This document shows, piece by piece, positions 1 to 6,021 of a DNA stretch of 6,208 nt. The stretch's first letter is position 1, and each line of letters opens with the position of its first letter. Made by a program: the position numbers and the translations under genes. This stretch comes from CBFHWY01 sp965659675 (GTDB lineage: Bacteria > Bacteroidota > Bacteroidia > Flavobacteriales_G > Salibacteraceae), in the NCBI GenBank assembly GCA_965659675.1, contig CBFHWY010000114.1:1-6208 (forward strand), read 5' to 3'. Below the pieces are notes generated by a model that was not told where the DNA came from, searched no databases, and worked only from the letters and a program-made list of their open reading frames with translations.

Positions 1-1436
1 ATTATGTGAATATTCTAACCCGAACTTCTGACACGGCGACTATTTTTCTCGATGGAGTTCAACAAACAGCTTTTACCGTTTTTAGTGCAGATACAGACTA
101 TGCTTATGTCTCGGTCTCCGTGTCACCAGGATCTCACACACTTGTGACCAGTGGCTGCGGATTTCTGGCATATTCCATGGGTTATGGTTTTGCAGTATCC
201 TATGCCTATGCCGCCGGCGTGCTACTAGTAGACTTTGATAATCAGGTTCAGTTTTCTAACCTCACCTCAGGTAGTGACACAGTTTGTATTAATGATAGTT
301 TGCAATTCCAACTTGCAACATTAGGCACTCCAATATCATTTAACTGGGATTTTGGTGATGGAACAGGCGATACCTTAGCTAATCCAAAGAAGAAGTATGA
401 TACAGCTGGGACCTTCGCTTATTCGGTGATCATCGAATACCAATGCTTTGTTGATACCCTCTTCGATACATTGGAGATCACACCCTCTCCCATAGTTGAC
501 CTTGGCGGAGATACTGTGTTATGTACCAGCAATAGCATCGATCTTAATGCTGGCAATAGAGGCATGTTTCATGTTTGGTCAACTGGCAACACCTCACAAA
601 GAATTACCGTTAGAAGGTCGGGGGTTTATTCAGTTTCAGTGACCAATGCAATTTGTTTTGATTCTGATACCATAGATGTCGATATCCCAATTAAGGGTGC
701 GTCCTATCAGTGGTTCCCAATTGATCCCAATAAACAGAACATTTGCAGTGGAGACACGCTCATATTCTTCTCTTCCTACATTGATACACCGCTGACAAAG
801 TTCTTTAATATGGATGATGGAAACCTTATTCCAGATGTGGATGCTGATCTCACTTATTCTTTTGCGGAGGGCGGGGAGTATATTGTCACCCTGGAAGCAG
901 ACTATTTCTGTGATGGAAGGCGTGTAACCTTTGAGTACCCTGATACGATCAATGTTTCGACTCAGCCTCAAACTGATCTTGGAGAGGATACAACCTTGTG
1001 CTTGAGGGATACATTTAGGTTGGAAGCGGGGGGACAGGCAGAGACCTATCTCTGGTCTCCCAATGGCGAAACCACTTCTTCAATAAGAGTAATTGAAACA
1101 GGATTGTATTCTGTGCTCACTGCTAATGGCTCATGTATCTCCGAGGATGAAATATTTGTTCAGGTACCTACTGAATTGACTGTACCTAATGTCTTTACCC
1201 CAGATGGTGACGGAGTAAACGATTTTTTCCGCCTTGCGGGGATCAACACTTGTCAGGATTATGAAATGAGTGTTTACAATCGCTGGGGAGAATTGATCTT
1301 CTTCACCGATATGGTGCACGGCTCAGGTTGGGATGGAAGAACATTTGCAGGACGAGAGGCAACGGAAGGCTTATACTTCTTTGTCTTACGAAGAAATGGT
1401 GAGAACTACCACGGAACCGTGAGCCTTGTGCGCTAG
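1..1436 (+). CDS. Secreted PKD/Ig-repeat surface protein with type IX secretion type B sorting domain (5'-truncated)
   Basis: This is the C-terminal part of a large exported protein, probably a surface adhesin or extracellular structural protein. The frame is open to the left edge (first full codon TAT at 3-5), so the GTG at 6 is an internal valine and the real start and signal peptide lie outside. Numbering from that GTG: residues 1-80 resemble the end of an IgGFc-binding-type N-terminal domain (Leu-Asp-Gly, then Gly-Ser-His-Thr-Leu, then a Tyr/Gly-rich end). Residues about 81-160 are a PKD domain with the canonical WDFGDGT (114-120). Residues about 165-226 are an Ig-like module, 231-315 a degenerate PKD (FNMDDGN), and 324-386 a second Ig-like module. 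Residues 393-476 are the CHU_C/gliding motility-associated domain (VPNVFTPDGDGVNDFF, YNRWGELIF, GWDGR, EGLYFFVL), the sorting signal for type IX secretion. Even cysteine spacing suggests one disulfide per module. The ligand is unknown. The stop overlaps that of the convergent peptidase gene. Confidence 0.93.
   Translation, partial: YVNILTRTSDTATIFLDGVQQTAFTVFSADTDYAYVSVSVSPGSHTLVTSGCGFLAYSMGYGFAVSYAYAAGVLLVDFDNQVQFSNLTSGSDTVCINDSLQFQLATLGTPISFNWDFGDGTGDTLANPKKKYDTAGTFAYSVIIEYQCFVDTLFDTLEITPSPIVDLGGDTVLCTSNSIDLNAGNRGMFHVWSTGNTSQRITVRRSGVYSVSVTNAICFDSDTIDVDIPIKGASYQWFPIDPNKQNICSGDTLIFFSSYIDTPLTKFFNMDDGNLIPDVDADLTYSFAEGGEYIVTLEADYFCDGRRVTFEYPDTINVSTQPQTDLGEDTTLCLRDTFRLEAGGQAETYLWSPNGETTSSIRVIETGLYSVLTANGSCISEDEIFVQVPTELTVPNVFTPDGDGVNDFFRLAGINTCQDYEMSVYNRWGELIFFTDMVHGSGWDGRTFAGREATEGLYFFVLRRNGENYHGTVSLVR
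246..1169 (+). repeat. Two tandem PKD + Ig-like modules (ABAB) within the surface protein
   Basis: The coding region holds two successive copies of a composite unit of about 155-160 residues, each a PKD-like domain followed by an Ig-like domain. Equivalent cysteines line up with a constant offset (numbered from the GTG at 6): C94/C247, C147/C302, C173/C332 and C217/C377. The Ig-like parts share the pattern D-L-G-x-D-T-x-L-C, then L-x-A-G, then W-S, then I-x-V-x-x-(S/T)-G-(V/L)-Y-S-V, then C. In the second PKD the WDFGDG core has decayed to FNMDDG. The similarity is visible in protein only; the DNA copies are well diverged, so the duplication is old. Module borders are approximate. Confidence 0.7.
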
Positions 1437-4400
1437 AAGCTCCTTTCAATGCCAATGAGCCATCTGAAGGCCAGATAGTCTGTTTGACCTGCTGGAATTC
1501 GGTTCACGAAGAGCGGAAAGTCAGCTCGAATGGTCAATGGCTTGACTTTTTCCAGCACCCAGAATTTTTTGATCGTAAAAGCTGCACCTAAGCCTGCATC
1601 AAGCCTCAGCATCTCCTGAAGGTAATCTAACTGTTCAAAATCTTCAATGAGTACCCCCGCATCGCCAAAGAGGTAGGTCGTAAGATTAAGAGCTCTTGCC
1701 AGCTTTCCTTGAACGCTGCCAAATAAACGATTGAATTCTAACTCTCCAGAAGCTGAGACACCATGCATTCCCCTATAGCCCAGGCGAACAATGCCGTCTT
1801 CATTGGTGTATGGAGCAAAATACCCATTAAATGCTCTTATGTTCATTCCTCCTCCAAACTGAAGTTGATTCAATTGATCTGAATAACCGTAAAAATCTGT
1901 TGGGAAAAAGCCAGAGGATCTCATGTACTTGTTCTCCATCATTTCCTCTGGAGAAGCTCCTGCGAGATACAATTGTGATTCAGGAGCCCAATTATCGCCT
2001 CCTCCAACTTGAGCCATTAGTCGGGTTTTGAAGTTTAGTTTCTTGCCCAGCCTATTGTCATTGCGAACATCTAGCCTTAAGAATGAGTAATTGTAATCGC
2101 TGAACAAGGCAGTGCTTCTTCCAGTCAGATCAATTTCACCTTTACCGAAGCCATACCGATAGTCGTGATTCACTCTTAACTCCGCAAAATTATTCCATCT
2201 TCCAGCTTGCCATTGATCGCTGTAGATGAGGTAGTTCAGGTCAGATTGATTTGGTCTATAAAGTACTGTAGCACTTAGGTTAATAGCTGTTTTTTGATTT
2301 GCGAAAGGAATGTTATAGGATAACTTCTCTCTCACCAAACCATCCAGAAAACGACTTTCCAATTTGATCGTAGATGATTCAATGAGGGCGTCTAGCGGAG
2401 TTTCATAGATCAGATTGTACGAAACGGGGTTCTGATCATTGACATCTTCAGGGTCGAAGAGATCAGACTGCTGACCAAAGCGGTTGTTCGCCCAAACGCT
2501 AAAATGAAATTTATGAAGATAATCAGCGAAATCTCCATTCATATGCATGCCGATCTTCAGACCGTCGTAGGCATTATACCAAAGGTCTGGCCTCACAAAC
2601 AATTCATATTGCTGAAACGAAGGTCGGTTGTACAAACCATGATCGAATTTGAGGTCTAATTTATTATCAGATCGATTATTCATCTGATTTATATCTGCCA
2701 TCGCTGAACTTGGGTCTATGATTACTCTTTTGATTGGAGCATTGAGACTTACTTCTGCTTTAAATTCAGGTTGAAGTTTTCCCCAACCGATCCACCGTTT
2801 GAGGCTTTTGGACTTGCTTTCCTTCTCAAACCAGGTATTAGGGATGTAGTAGTTGTAAATGCTATCATTCACATCCTCCACTTGCAGATCAATGGGCATT
2901 TGCATGGCACCCTTTCTCTTGATCTCAATTTGATAATTAGCCTTTTCATCAGATACCCTTTTGATCTTGCCCAAAGCGTAATTGATGTTTTTGGTTGACT
3001 CAAGCCATTGATCGAAGAACCAATTTAGATCTACCCCAGTGTAGTTTATGATGCTATTTCTGAAGTCATCAAAATAGGGGTGGGCAATTTTCCATTGATC
3101 GAAGTAGTGCTGCATTGCTTTTTGAAAGAGCTCATCTCCCAGCACATACTGTAAGTTGTAGAGCATGGTTGCTGTTTTATAATAGACCAGATGATAACCA
3201 CCTCCGTGTCTCAACGCACCATTAAAATGATCTGAATGTGTATTTAGATAAGTGTCTCCATCTTTTAATGCATCCCTCAAATAGGCGTAATAAACAGAGT
3301 TGAAACGAACCAATCTTGGTTTCTTGAACTTTCTTTGATACCAGGATCTGTATGGCCTTTGAACGGAAGTGTCACCATCGATCTTTTCGAGTCCCCAGGC
3401 AGTGAGAAACTGGGTAAATCCTTCATCCAGACTCGCTCTGTAGGTTTCGTTATTACCAACCTGGCCGAAGAACCAATTATGTCCAACCTCATGTGTAAGA
3501 AGACCACGGTAACCAGGATCTGCACCACCATCAAGGGTTAACATCGGATACTCCATTCCATCTCTGGCATCGGCAACGATCATTTTGGGATAGACATACT
3601 TTCCGAAGTCTTCAGAAAAGGTCTTTATGATCTTCGCAGTATACTCTGCGGCGTTTTGCCAGCCTGCCGCATGGGGCTCCTGACAAAGTGAATAACATTT
3701 AATGCCGTTCCATTCTGCCTCTCCAATGCGATAATTGGGATCTGCTGTAAAGGCAAAATCATGGACATTCTCAGCATGATATTTCCAGGTCTTCTTTTTT
3801 GTGCTATCATATTGAATGATCACACTTGGCGCTGAATTCCAGACTTTGTCCTTGAAGTTTTTAATGTCGAGCTTCTTCCTTAAATCTGAGGGCAGTACTT
3901 CCTTTCGGTTGAGCAGAAAACCGGTTGCTCCCACCACATAATTGTCGGGAAAGGTGAGCTCAACATCGAAAGTTCCAAAATCCCCATAAAATTCCTTTCC
4001 GAGATGTTGATCGGTGGTCCAGCCAAATTTTCTATCGTACACGCAGATCCTCGGATACCAATGTACGCCATCATAGTGCCTCGATCCGAAACTATCGAAT
4101 ACCTTCATTCTCCTCCGCACATTTCCGCCATCGTCGAAATAGGTCTTAAAGTCCATGCTGATGTTTATGCTCGCTCCAGGCAGCAGTGGTTCATTGAGGT
4201 ACACCTTTAGGATCGTATTATCAAGCTCTGTTTTTGGTGTGTAGCTGTCAACTTTAAGATCACTGATTACAGTTCCCAGACCTTGAGATTCATATCTACC
4301 GTACTTCGTTTTTCTACCATTTTCTTTTTGGAGCATATCATAATATGAGCCCGGTTGAAAGGCATTTTGATAAAGGTGGAAGTACAGATAGTTTAGCGTA

Positions 4401-4660
4401 TCTGGAGAGTTATTGGCATAGGTCAGCACTTCACTTGCTGATATGATATCACTTTCGGCACTGATCTCCGCATTGATCATGTAATGCACATCCTGCTGCC
4501 AGTATGCTTTATGCGGTTTTTTGTTTCGCCAGTAGTTGGGGTTATCAGGGTGAGTATAGGAATTGTACTTGCTTTTTGGATTGTATGGAGGAATGCTCTG
4601 GGCTTGAACAAATCCAGGAATCATAAGGCAAAGAATCAAAACACCTGATAGAGATCTCAT
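1433..4660 (-). CDS. M1-family zinc metallopeptidase with C-terminal outer-membrane beta-barrel-like domain
   Basis: The 1075-residue product is predicted to be exported and to act at the cell envelope as a zinc aminopeptidase-type enzyme. Residues 1-20 form a signal peptide (Arg-2, hydrophobic core, VQA before Gln-21). Residues about 45-300 match the M1 N-terminal beta domain (YANNSPDTLNYLYFHLYQNAF). The catalytic domain has GMEYPML at 368-374 in place of GxMEN, HEVGH at 390-394 (zinc ligands H390 and H394, catalytic E391), the third ligand E413 at the exact HExxH-x18-E spacing, and the probable transition-state tyrosine Y493 before K495. Residues 560-660 look like a C-terminal beta sandwich. 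From about 680 to the final Phe-1075 the sequence is a succession of amphipathic strands with Tyr/Trp/Asn-rich turns, like an outer-membrane barrel. Simple M1 enzymes are about 600-900 residues. The start chosen is ATG at 4660, giving the signal peptide and an ATGA overlap with nadC; an in-frame ATG at 4738 lies inside nadC and would bury the signal peptide. Substrate unknown. Confidence 0.9.
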   Translation of the reverse strand: MRSLSGVLILCLMIPGFVQAQSIPPYNPKSKYNSYTHPDNPNYWRNKKPHKAYWQQDVHYMINAEISAESDIISASEVLTYANNSPDTLNYLYFHLYQNAFQPGSYYDMLQKENGRKTKYGRYESQGLGTVISDLKVDSYTPKTELDNTILKVYLNEPLLPGASINISMDFKTYFDDGGNVRRRMKVFDSFGSRHYDGVHWYPRICVYDRKFGWTTDQHLGKEFYGDFGTFDVELTFPDNYVVGATGFLLNRKEVLPSDLRKKLDIKNFKDKVWNSAPSVIIQYDSTKKKTWKYHAENVHDFAFTADPNYRIGEAEWNGIKCYSLCQEPHAAGWQNAAEYTAKIIKTFSEDFGKYVYPKMIVADARDGMEYPMLTLDGGADPGYRGLLTHEVGHNWFFGQVGNNETYRASLDEGFTQFLTAWGLEKIDGDTSVQRPYRSWYQRKFKKPRLVRFNSVYYAYLRDALKDGDTYLNTHSDHFNGALRHGGGYHLVYYKTATMLYNLQYVLGDELFQKAMQHYFDQWKIAHPYFDDFRNSIINYTGVDLNWFFDQWLESTKNINYALGKIKRVSDEKANYQIEIKRKGAMQMPIDLQVEDVNDSIYNYYIPNTWFEKESKSKSLKRWIGWGKLQPEFKAEVSLNAPIKRVIIDPSSAMADINQMNNRSDNKLDLKFDHGLYNRPSFQQYELFVRPDLWYNAYDGLKIGMHMNGDFADYLHKFHFSVWANNRFGQQSDLFDPEDVNDQNPVSYNLIYETPLDALIESSTIKLESRFLDGLVREKLSYNIPFANQKTAINLSATVLYRPNQSDLNYLIYSDQWQAGRWNNFAELRVNHDYRYGFGKGEIDLTGRSTALFSDYNYSFLRLDVRNDNRLGKKLNFKTRLMAQVGGGDNWAPESQLYLAGASPEEMMENKYMRSSGFFPTDFYGYSDQLNQLQFGGGMNIRAFNGYFAPYTNEDGIVRLGYRGMHGVSASGELEFNRLFGSVQGKLARALNLTTYLFGDAGVLIEDFEQLDYLQEMLRLDAGLGAAFTIKKFWVLEKVKPLTIRADFPLFVNRIPAGQTDYLAFRWLIGIERSF

Positions 4661-5499
4661 ATTTCCGCTTTTAAGCTTAAGTCTAAACTTTTGATCTGAT
4701 GCGTGAGGGCTCCCACAGAGATATAATTCACGCCACATTCGGCATAATCCCTTACATTCTCTAAGCGGATACCTCCGCTGCTCTCAGTTTCAAATTTACC
4801 ATCAATTAATTTGACGGCTTCTCTAGTTTGTTCGAGATTAAAATTATCGAGCATGATGCGATGGCATTTCCCGTTGTCAATAGCAGCTTTAACCTCCTCC
4901 AAATTTCTTGCTTCTATTTCTACAGAGAGCTTCAGATTTTTAGATTTTAGATATTGATCGACCTGATCTAGGGCTCTTGAAACTCCTCCGCAATAATCGA
5001 TGTGATTATCCTTTATCAGGATCATATCAAAAAGACCAAAGCGATGATTGTGTCCGCCCCCTATGTTCACAGCGATCTTTTCGAGCAGACGTAAATTCGG
5101 AGTGGTCTTTCGTGTGTCCAGTACTTTGGCTCCGGTTCCTTTTATTGCATCAGCGAACTTCCTTGTCAGCGTGGCAATTCCACTCATTCGCTGTACATAA
5201 TTAAGTGCCAGGCGTTCGGCTGTAAGAAGTGATCGTGCTGGACCTTTTATGATTGCCAGATTATCCCCAGGCTTAATGGGGTCTCCCTCATTCTTGAGAT
5301 GAAGAAAGTCTACCTTATCGTCGTACAATAAAAACACACGCTTTGCAATGTCAATTCCTGCAAGTGTTCCTGTATCCTTTGAGATCAATGTGGCTTCGCC
5401 ATTTTGGTCGGCAGGTATGGTGGCGATTGAAGTGAAGTCACCTTTTCCGATGTCTTCGGTCAGGGCCATTCTTATATGTTGATCGATGTAAGCTTGCAT
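4657..5499 (-). CDS. nadC: Quinolinate phosphoribosyltransferase (nicotinate-nucleotide pyrophosphorylase, carboxylating; EC 2.4.2.19)
   Basis: NadC converts quinolinate and phosphoribosyl pyrophosphate to nicotinate mononucleotide, CO2 and pyrophosphate, in de novo NAD synthesis in the cytoplasm. The 280-residue length is normal for the family. The N-terminal domain (about 1-105) carries EDIGKGDFTS and ends with the AERLALNYVQRMSGIAT helix (R96 binds quinolinate in relatives). The barrel domain carries DTRKTTPNLR (128-137), GGGHNHRFGL (147-156), LIKDNH (161-166), VEIE (193-196), IMLDN (215-219), SSGGI (240-244) and ISVGALTH (260-267), so the known substrate- and phosphate-binding positions (equivalents of R130, K131, H152, R153, K163, E194, D218) are all present and the enzyme should be active. 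It starts at ATG 5499, 45 bp from the divergent rlmH start, with no clear Shine-Dalgarno sequence. Its TGA stop overlaps the ATG of the downstream peptidase gene, suggesting co-transcription, although no metabolic link between the two is evident. Confidence 0.97.
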   Translation of the reverse strand: MQAYIDQHIRMALTEDIGKGDFTSIATIPADQNGEATLISKDTGTLAGIDIAKRVFLLYDDKVDFLHLKNEGDPIKPGDNLAIIKGPARSLLTAERLALNYVQRMSGIATLTRKFADAIKGTGAKVLDTRKTTPNLRLLEKIAVNIGGGHNHRFGLFDMILIKDNHIDYCGGVSRALDQVDQYLKSKNLKLSVEIEARNLEEVKAAIDNGKCHRIMLDNFNLEQTREAVKLIDGKFETESSGGIRLENVRDYAECGVNYISVGALTHQIKSLDLSLKAEI

Positions 5500-5544
5500 G
5501 ATAATGTATTATTGCATTGCGAATTAGGCCAAAAAAATGAGGGC
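5500..5544. promoter_or_regulatory. Divergent intergenic region between nadC and rlmH
   Basis: These 45 bp are the only noncoding gap of any size in the window. They must hold, or lie next to, the promoters of nadC (leftward) and rlmH (rightward). The stretch is AT-rich with a run of seven A at 5531-5537 just before the rlmH start; an A-rich leader is typical of Bacteroidota, which rely little on Shine-Dalgarno pairing. I cannot place a convincing Bacteroidota promoter (TTG near -33, TAnnTTTG near -7) on either strand. The nearest match for rlmH is TAAGCTTG at 5489-5496, inside the nadC start, without a properly spaced -33 element. The promoter function is therefore inferred from gene arrangement only. 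Confidence 0.4.
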
Positions 5545-6012
5545 ATGAAGGTAGCACTTCTTTGTTTGGGAAAGACCAATAAATTGTATGTCCAGAATGG
5601 ATTATTGGAATTTGAGAAGCGCCTAAGGCGCTATTGCGACTATGAACGCATTGAATTGAAAGACCTTTCAAAGTCGATGAAACCTGACTTGCTCAAGCAA
5701 GAAGAGGCGAAGCAAATTCTCGCTAAATTGAAGCCAAATGACAGCCTGGTGCTTCTGGATGAGAAAGGAAAGAGCTTTACATCCAGAGCCTTTGCCAAAC
5801 AAATTTTGACACTATCGGAGTCGACCTCTGGACGATTGGTCTTTGCTGTTGCGGGTGCCTACGGAGCTGGAGAAGAATTAAAGAATAGGGCAAAATTGAT
5901 GCTGAGTTTATCGGAGATGACCTATTCACACCAACTCATACGTTTAATATTTGTCGAGCAGCTCTATCGGGCCTTCGCGATCATCAACAATCATCCCTAT
6001 CACAATGATTAG
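5545..6012 (+). CDS. rlmH: 23S rRNA (pseudouridine-1915 N3)-methyltransferase RlmH
   Basis: RlmH is a SPOUT-class (alpha/beta-knot) S-adenosylmethionine-dependent enzyme that N3-methylates pseudouridine 1915 in helix 69 of 23S rRNA on the assembled 70S ribosome. The chosen start, ATG at 5545, gives MKVALLCLGKT, matching the usual family N-terminus, and a 155-residue protein (family about 155-160). An in-frame ATG at 5476 would add 23 residues unlike the family and read through the nadC start. Visible motifs are LDEKGK (71-76), the cofactor-knot loop VAGAYGAG (102-109), LSLSEMTYSHQLIRL (120-134), EQLYRAF (138-144) and the C-terminal HPYH (150-153). The knot loop has Ala-103 where many homologues, such as the E. 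coli enzyme, have the first Gly of Gly-Gly. The last residues NDstop come from an inverted repeat shared with the end of galE, whose stop overlaps this one. Confidence 0.96.
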   Translation: MKVALLCLGKTNKLYVQNGLLEFEKRLRRYCDYERIELKDLSKSMKPDLLKQEEAKQILAKLKPNDSLVLLDEKGKSFTSRAFAKQILTLSESTSGRLVFAVAGAYGAGEELKNRAKLMLSLSEMTYSHQLIRLIFVEQLYRAFAIINNHPYHND

Positions 6013-6021
6013 TCATTGTGA
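6000..6021. terminator. Perfect inverted repeat centred on overlapping convergent stop codons; possible weak terminator
   Basis: The arms CACAATGA (6001-6008) and TCATTGTG (6013-6020) are perfect reverse complements around the 4-base loop TTAG, and T6000/A6021 add a ninth pair. The loop is exactly the overlap of the rlmH TAG (6010-6012) and the galE TAA (6011-6009). The RNA of either gene can fold the hairpin at its own stop codon. Only about three of the nine pairs are G-C. On the plus strand it is followed by a short T tract (TTTTGTT from 6025), so weak intrinsic termination for rlmH is plausible. On the minus strand no U-run follows, so termination of galE there is less likely. The repeat is certain; the terminator role is inferred. 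Confidence 0.5.

Noticed and set aside
6..8. GTG at 6 as the start codon of the surface protein gene
   Set aside because: The frame continues open to the left edge (TAT at 3-5), there is no signal peptide after the GTG although the protein carries a secretion sorting domain, and the first residues already sit inside a folded domain.
636..1319. Minus-strand open frames antisense to the surface protein (636-971 and 1131-1319)
   Set aside because: Short, no motif, and the plus-strand frame is strongly supported by the PKD, Ig-like and CHU_C domains.
1421..1442. Hairpin terminator at the first convergent junction (GAGC/GCTC)
   Set aside because: Only a 4-bp stem with a 14-base loop and no T-tract.
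3277..3534. Secondary open frames overlapping the peptidase gene, here and at 1831-2031, 2771-2998, 3335-3541, 3625-3810, 3880-4074 and 4004-4210
   Set aside because: No recognisable motifs, all lie inside a well-supported coding sequence, and their compositions look like out-of-frame translations.
4610..4660. Lipoprotein signal peptide (Cys-11 of the peptidase)
   Set aside because: The Cys follows Leu-Ile-Leu with no small residue at -1 and sits too early in the hydrophobic core; the VQA/Q site at 20/21 fits ordinary signal peptidase I better.
4661..4738. Upstream in-frame ATG at 4738 for the M1 peptidase
   Set aside because: It would add 26 residues encoded inside nadC in another frame and place a charged stretch before an otherwise clean signal peptide.
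5489..5496. TAAGCTTG as the -7 element of an rlmH promoter
   Set aside because: One mismatch to TAnnTTTG and no TTG at the required spacing upstream; too weak to annotate alone.
5476..5544. Upstream in-frame ATG at 5476 for rlmH
   Set aside because: The added 23 residues match nothing in the RlmH family and overlap the nadC start; the ATG at 5545 begins exactly at the family N-terminus.
5537..5548. Three-codon leader ORF (ATG AGG GCA TGA) whose stop overlaps the rlmH start
   Set aside because: Too short to separate from chance, with no ribosome-binding site of its own.
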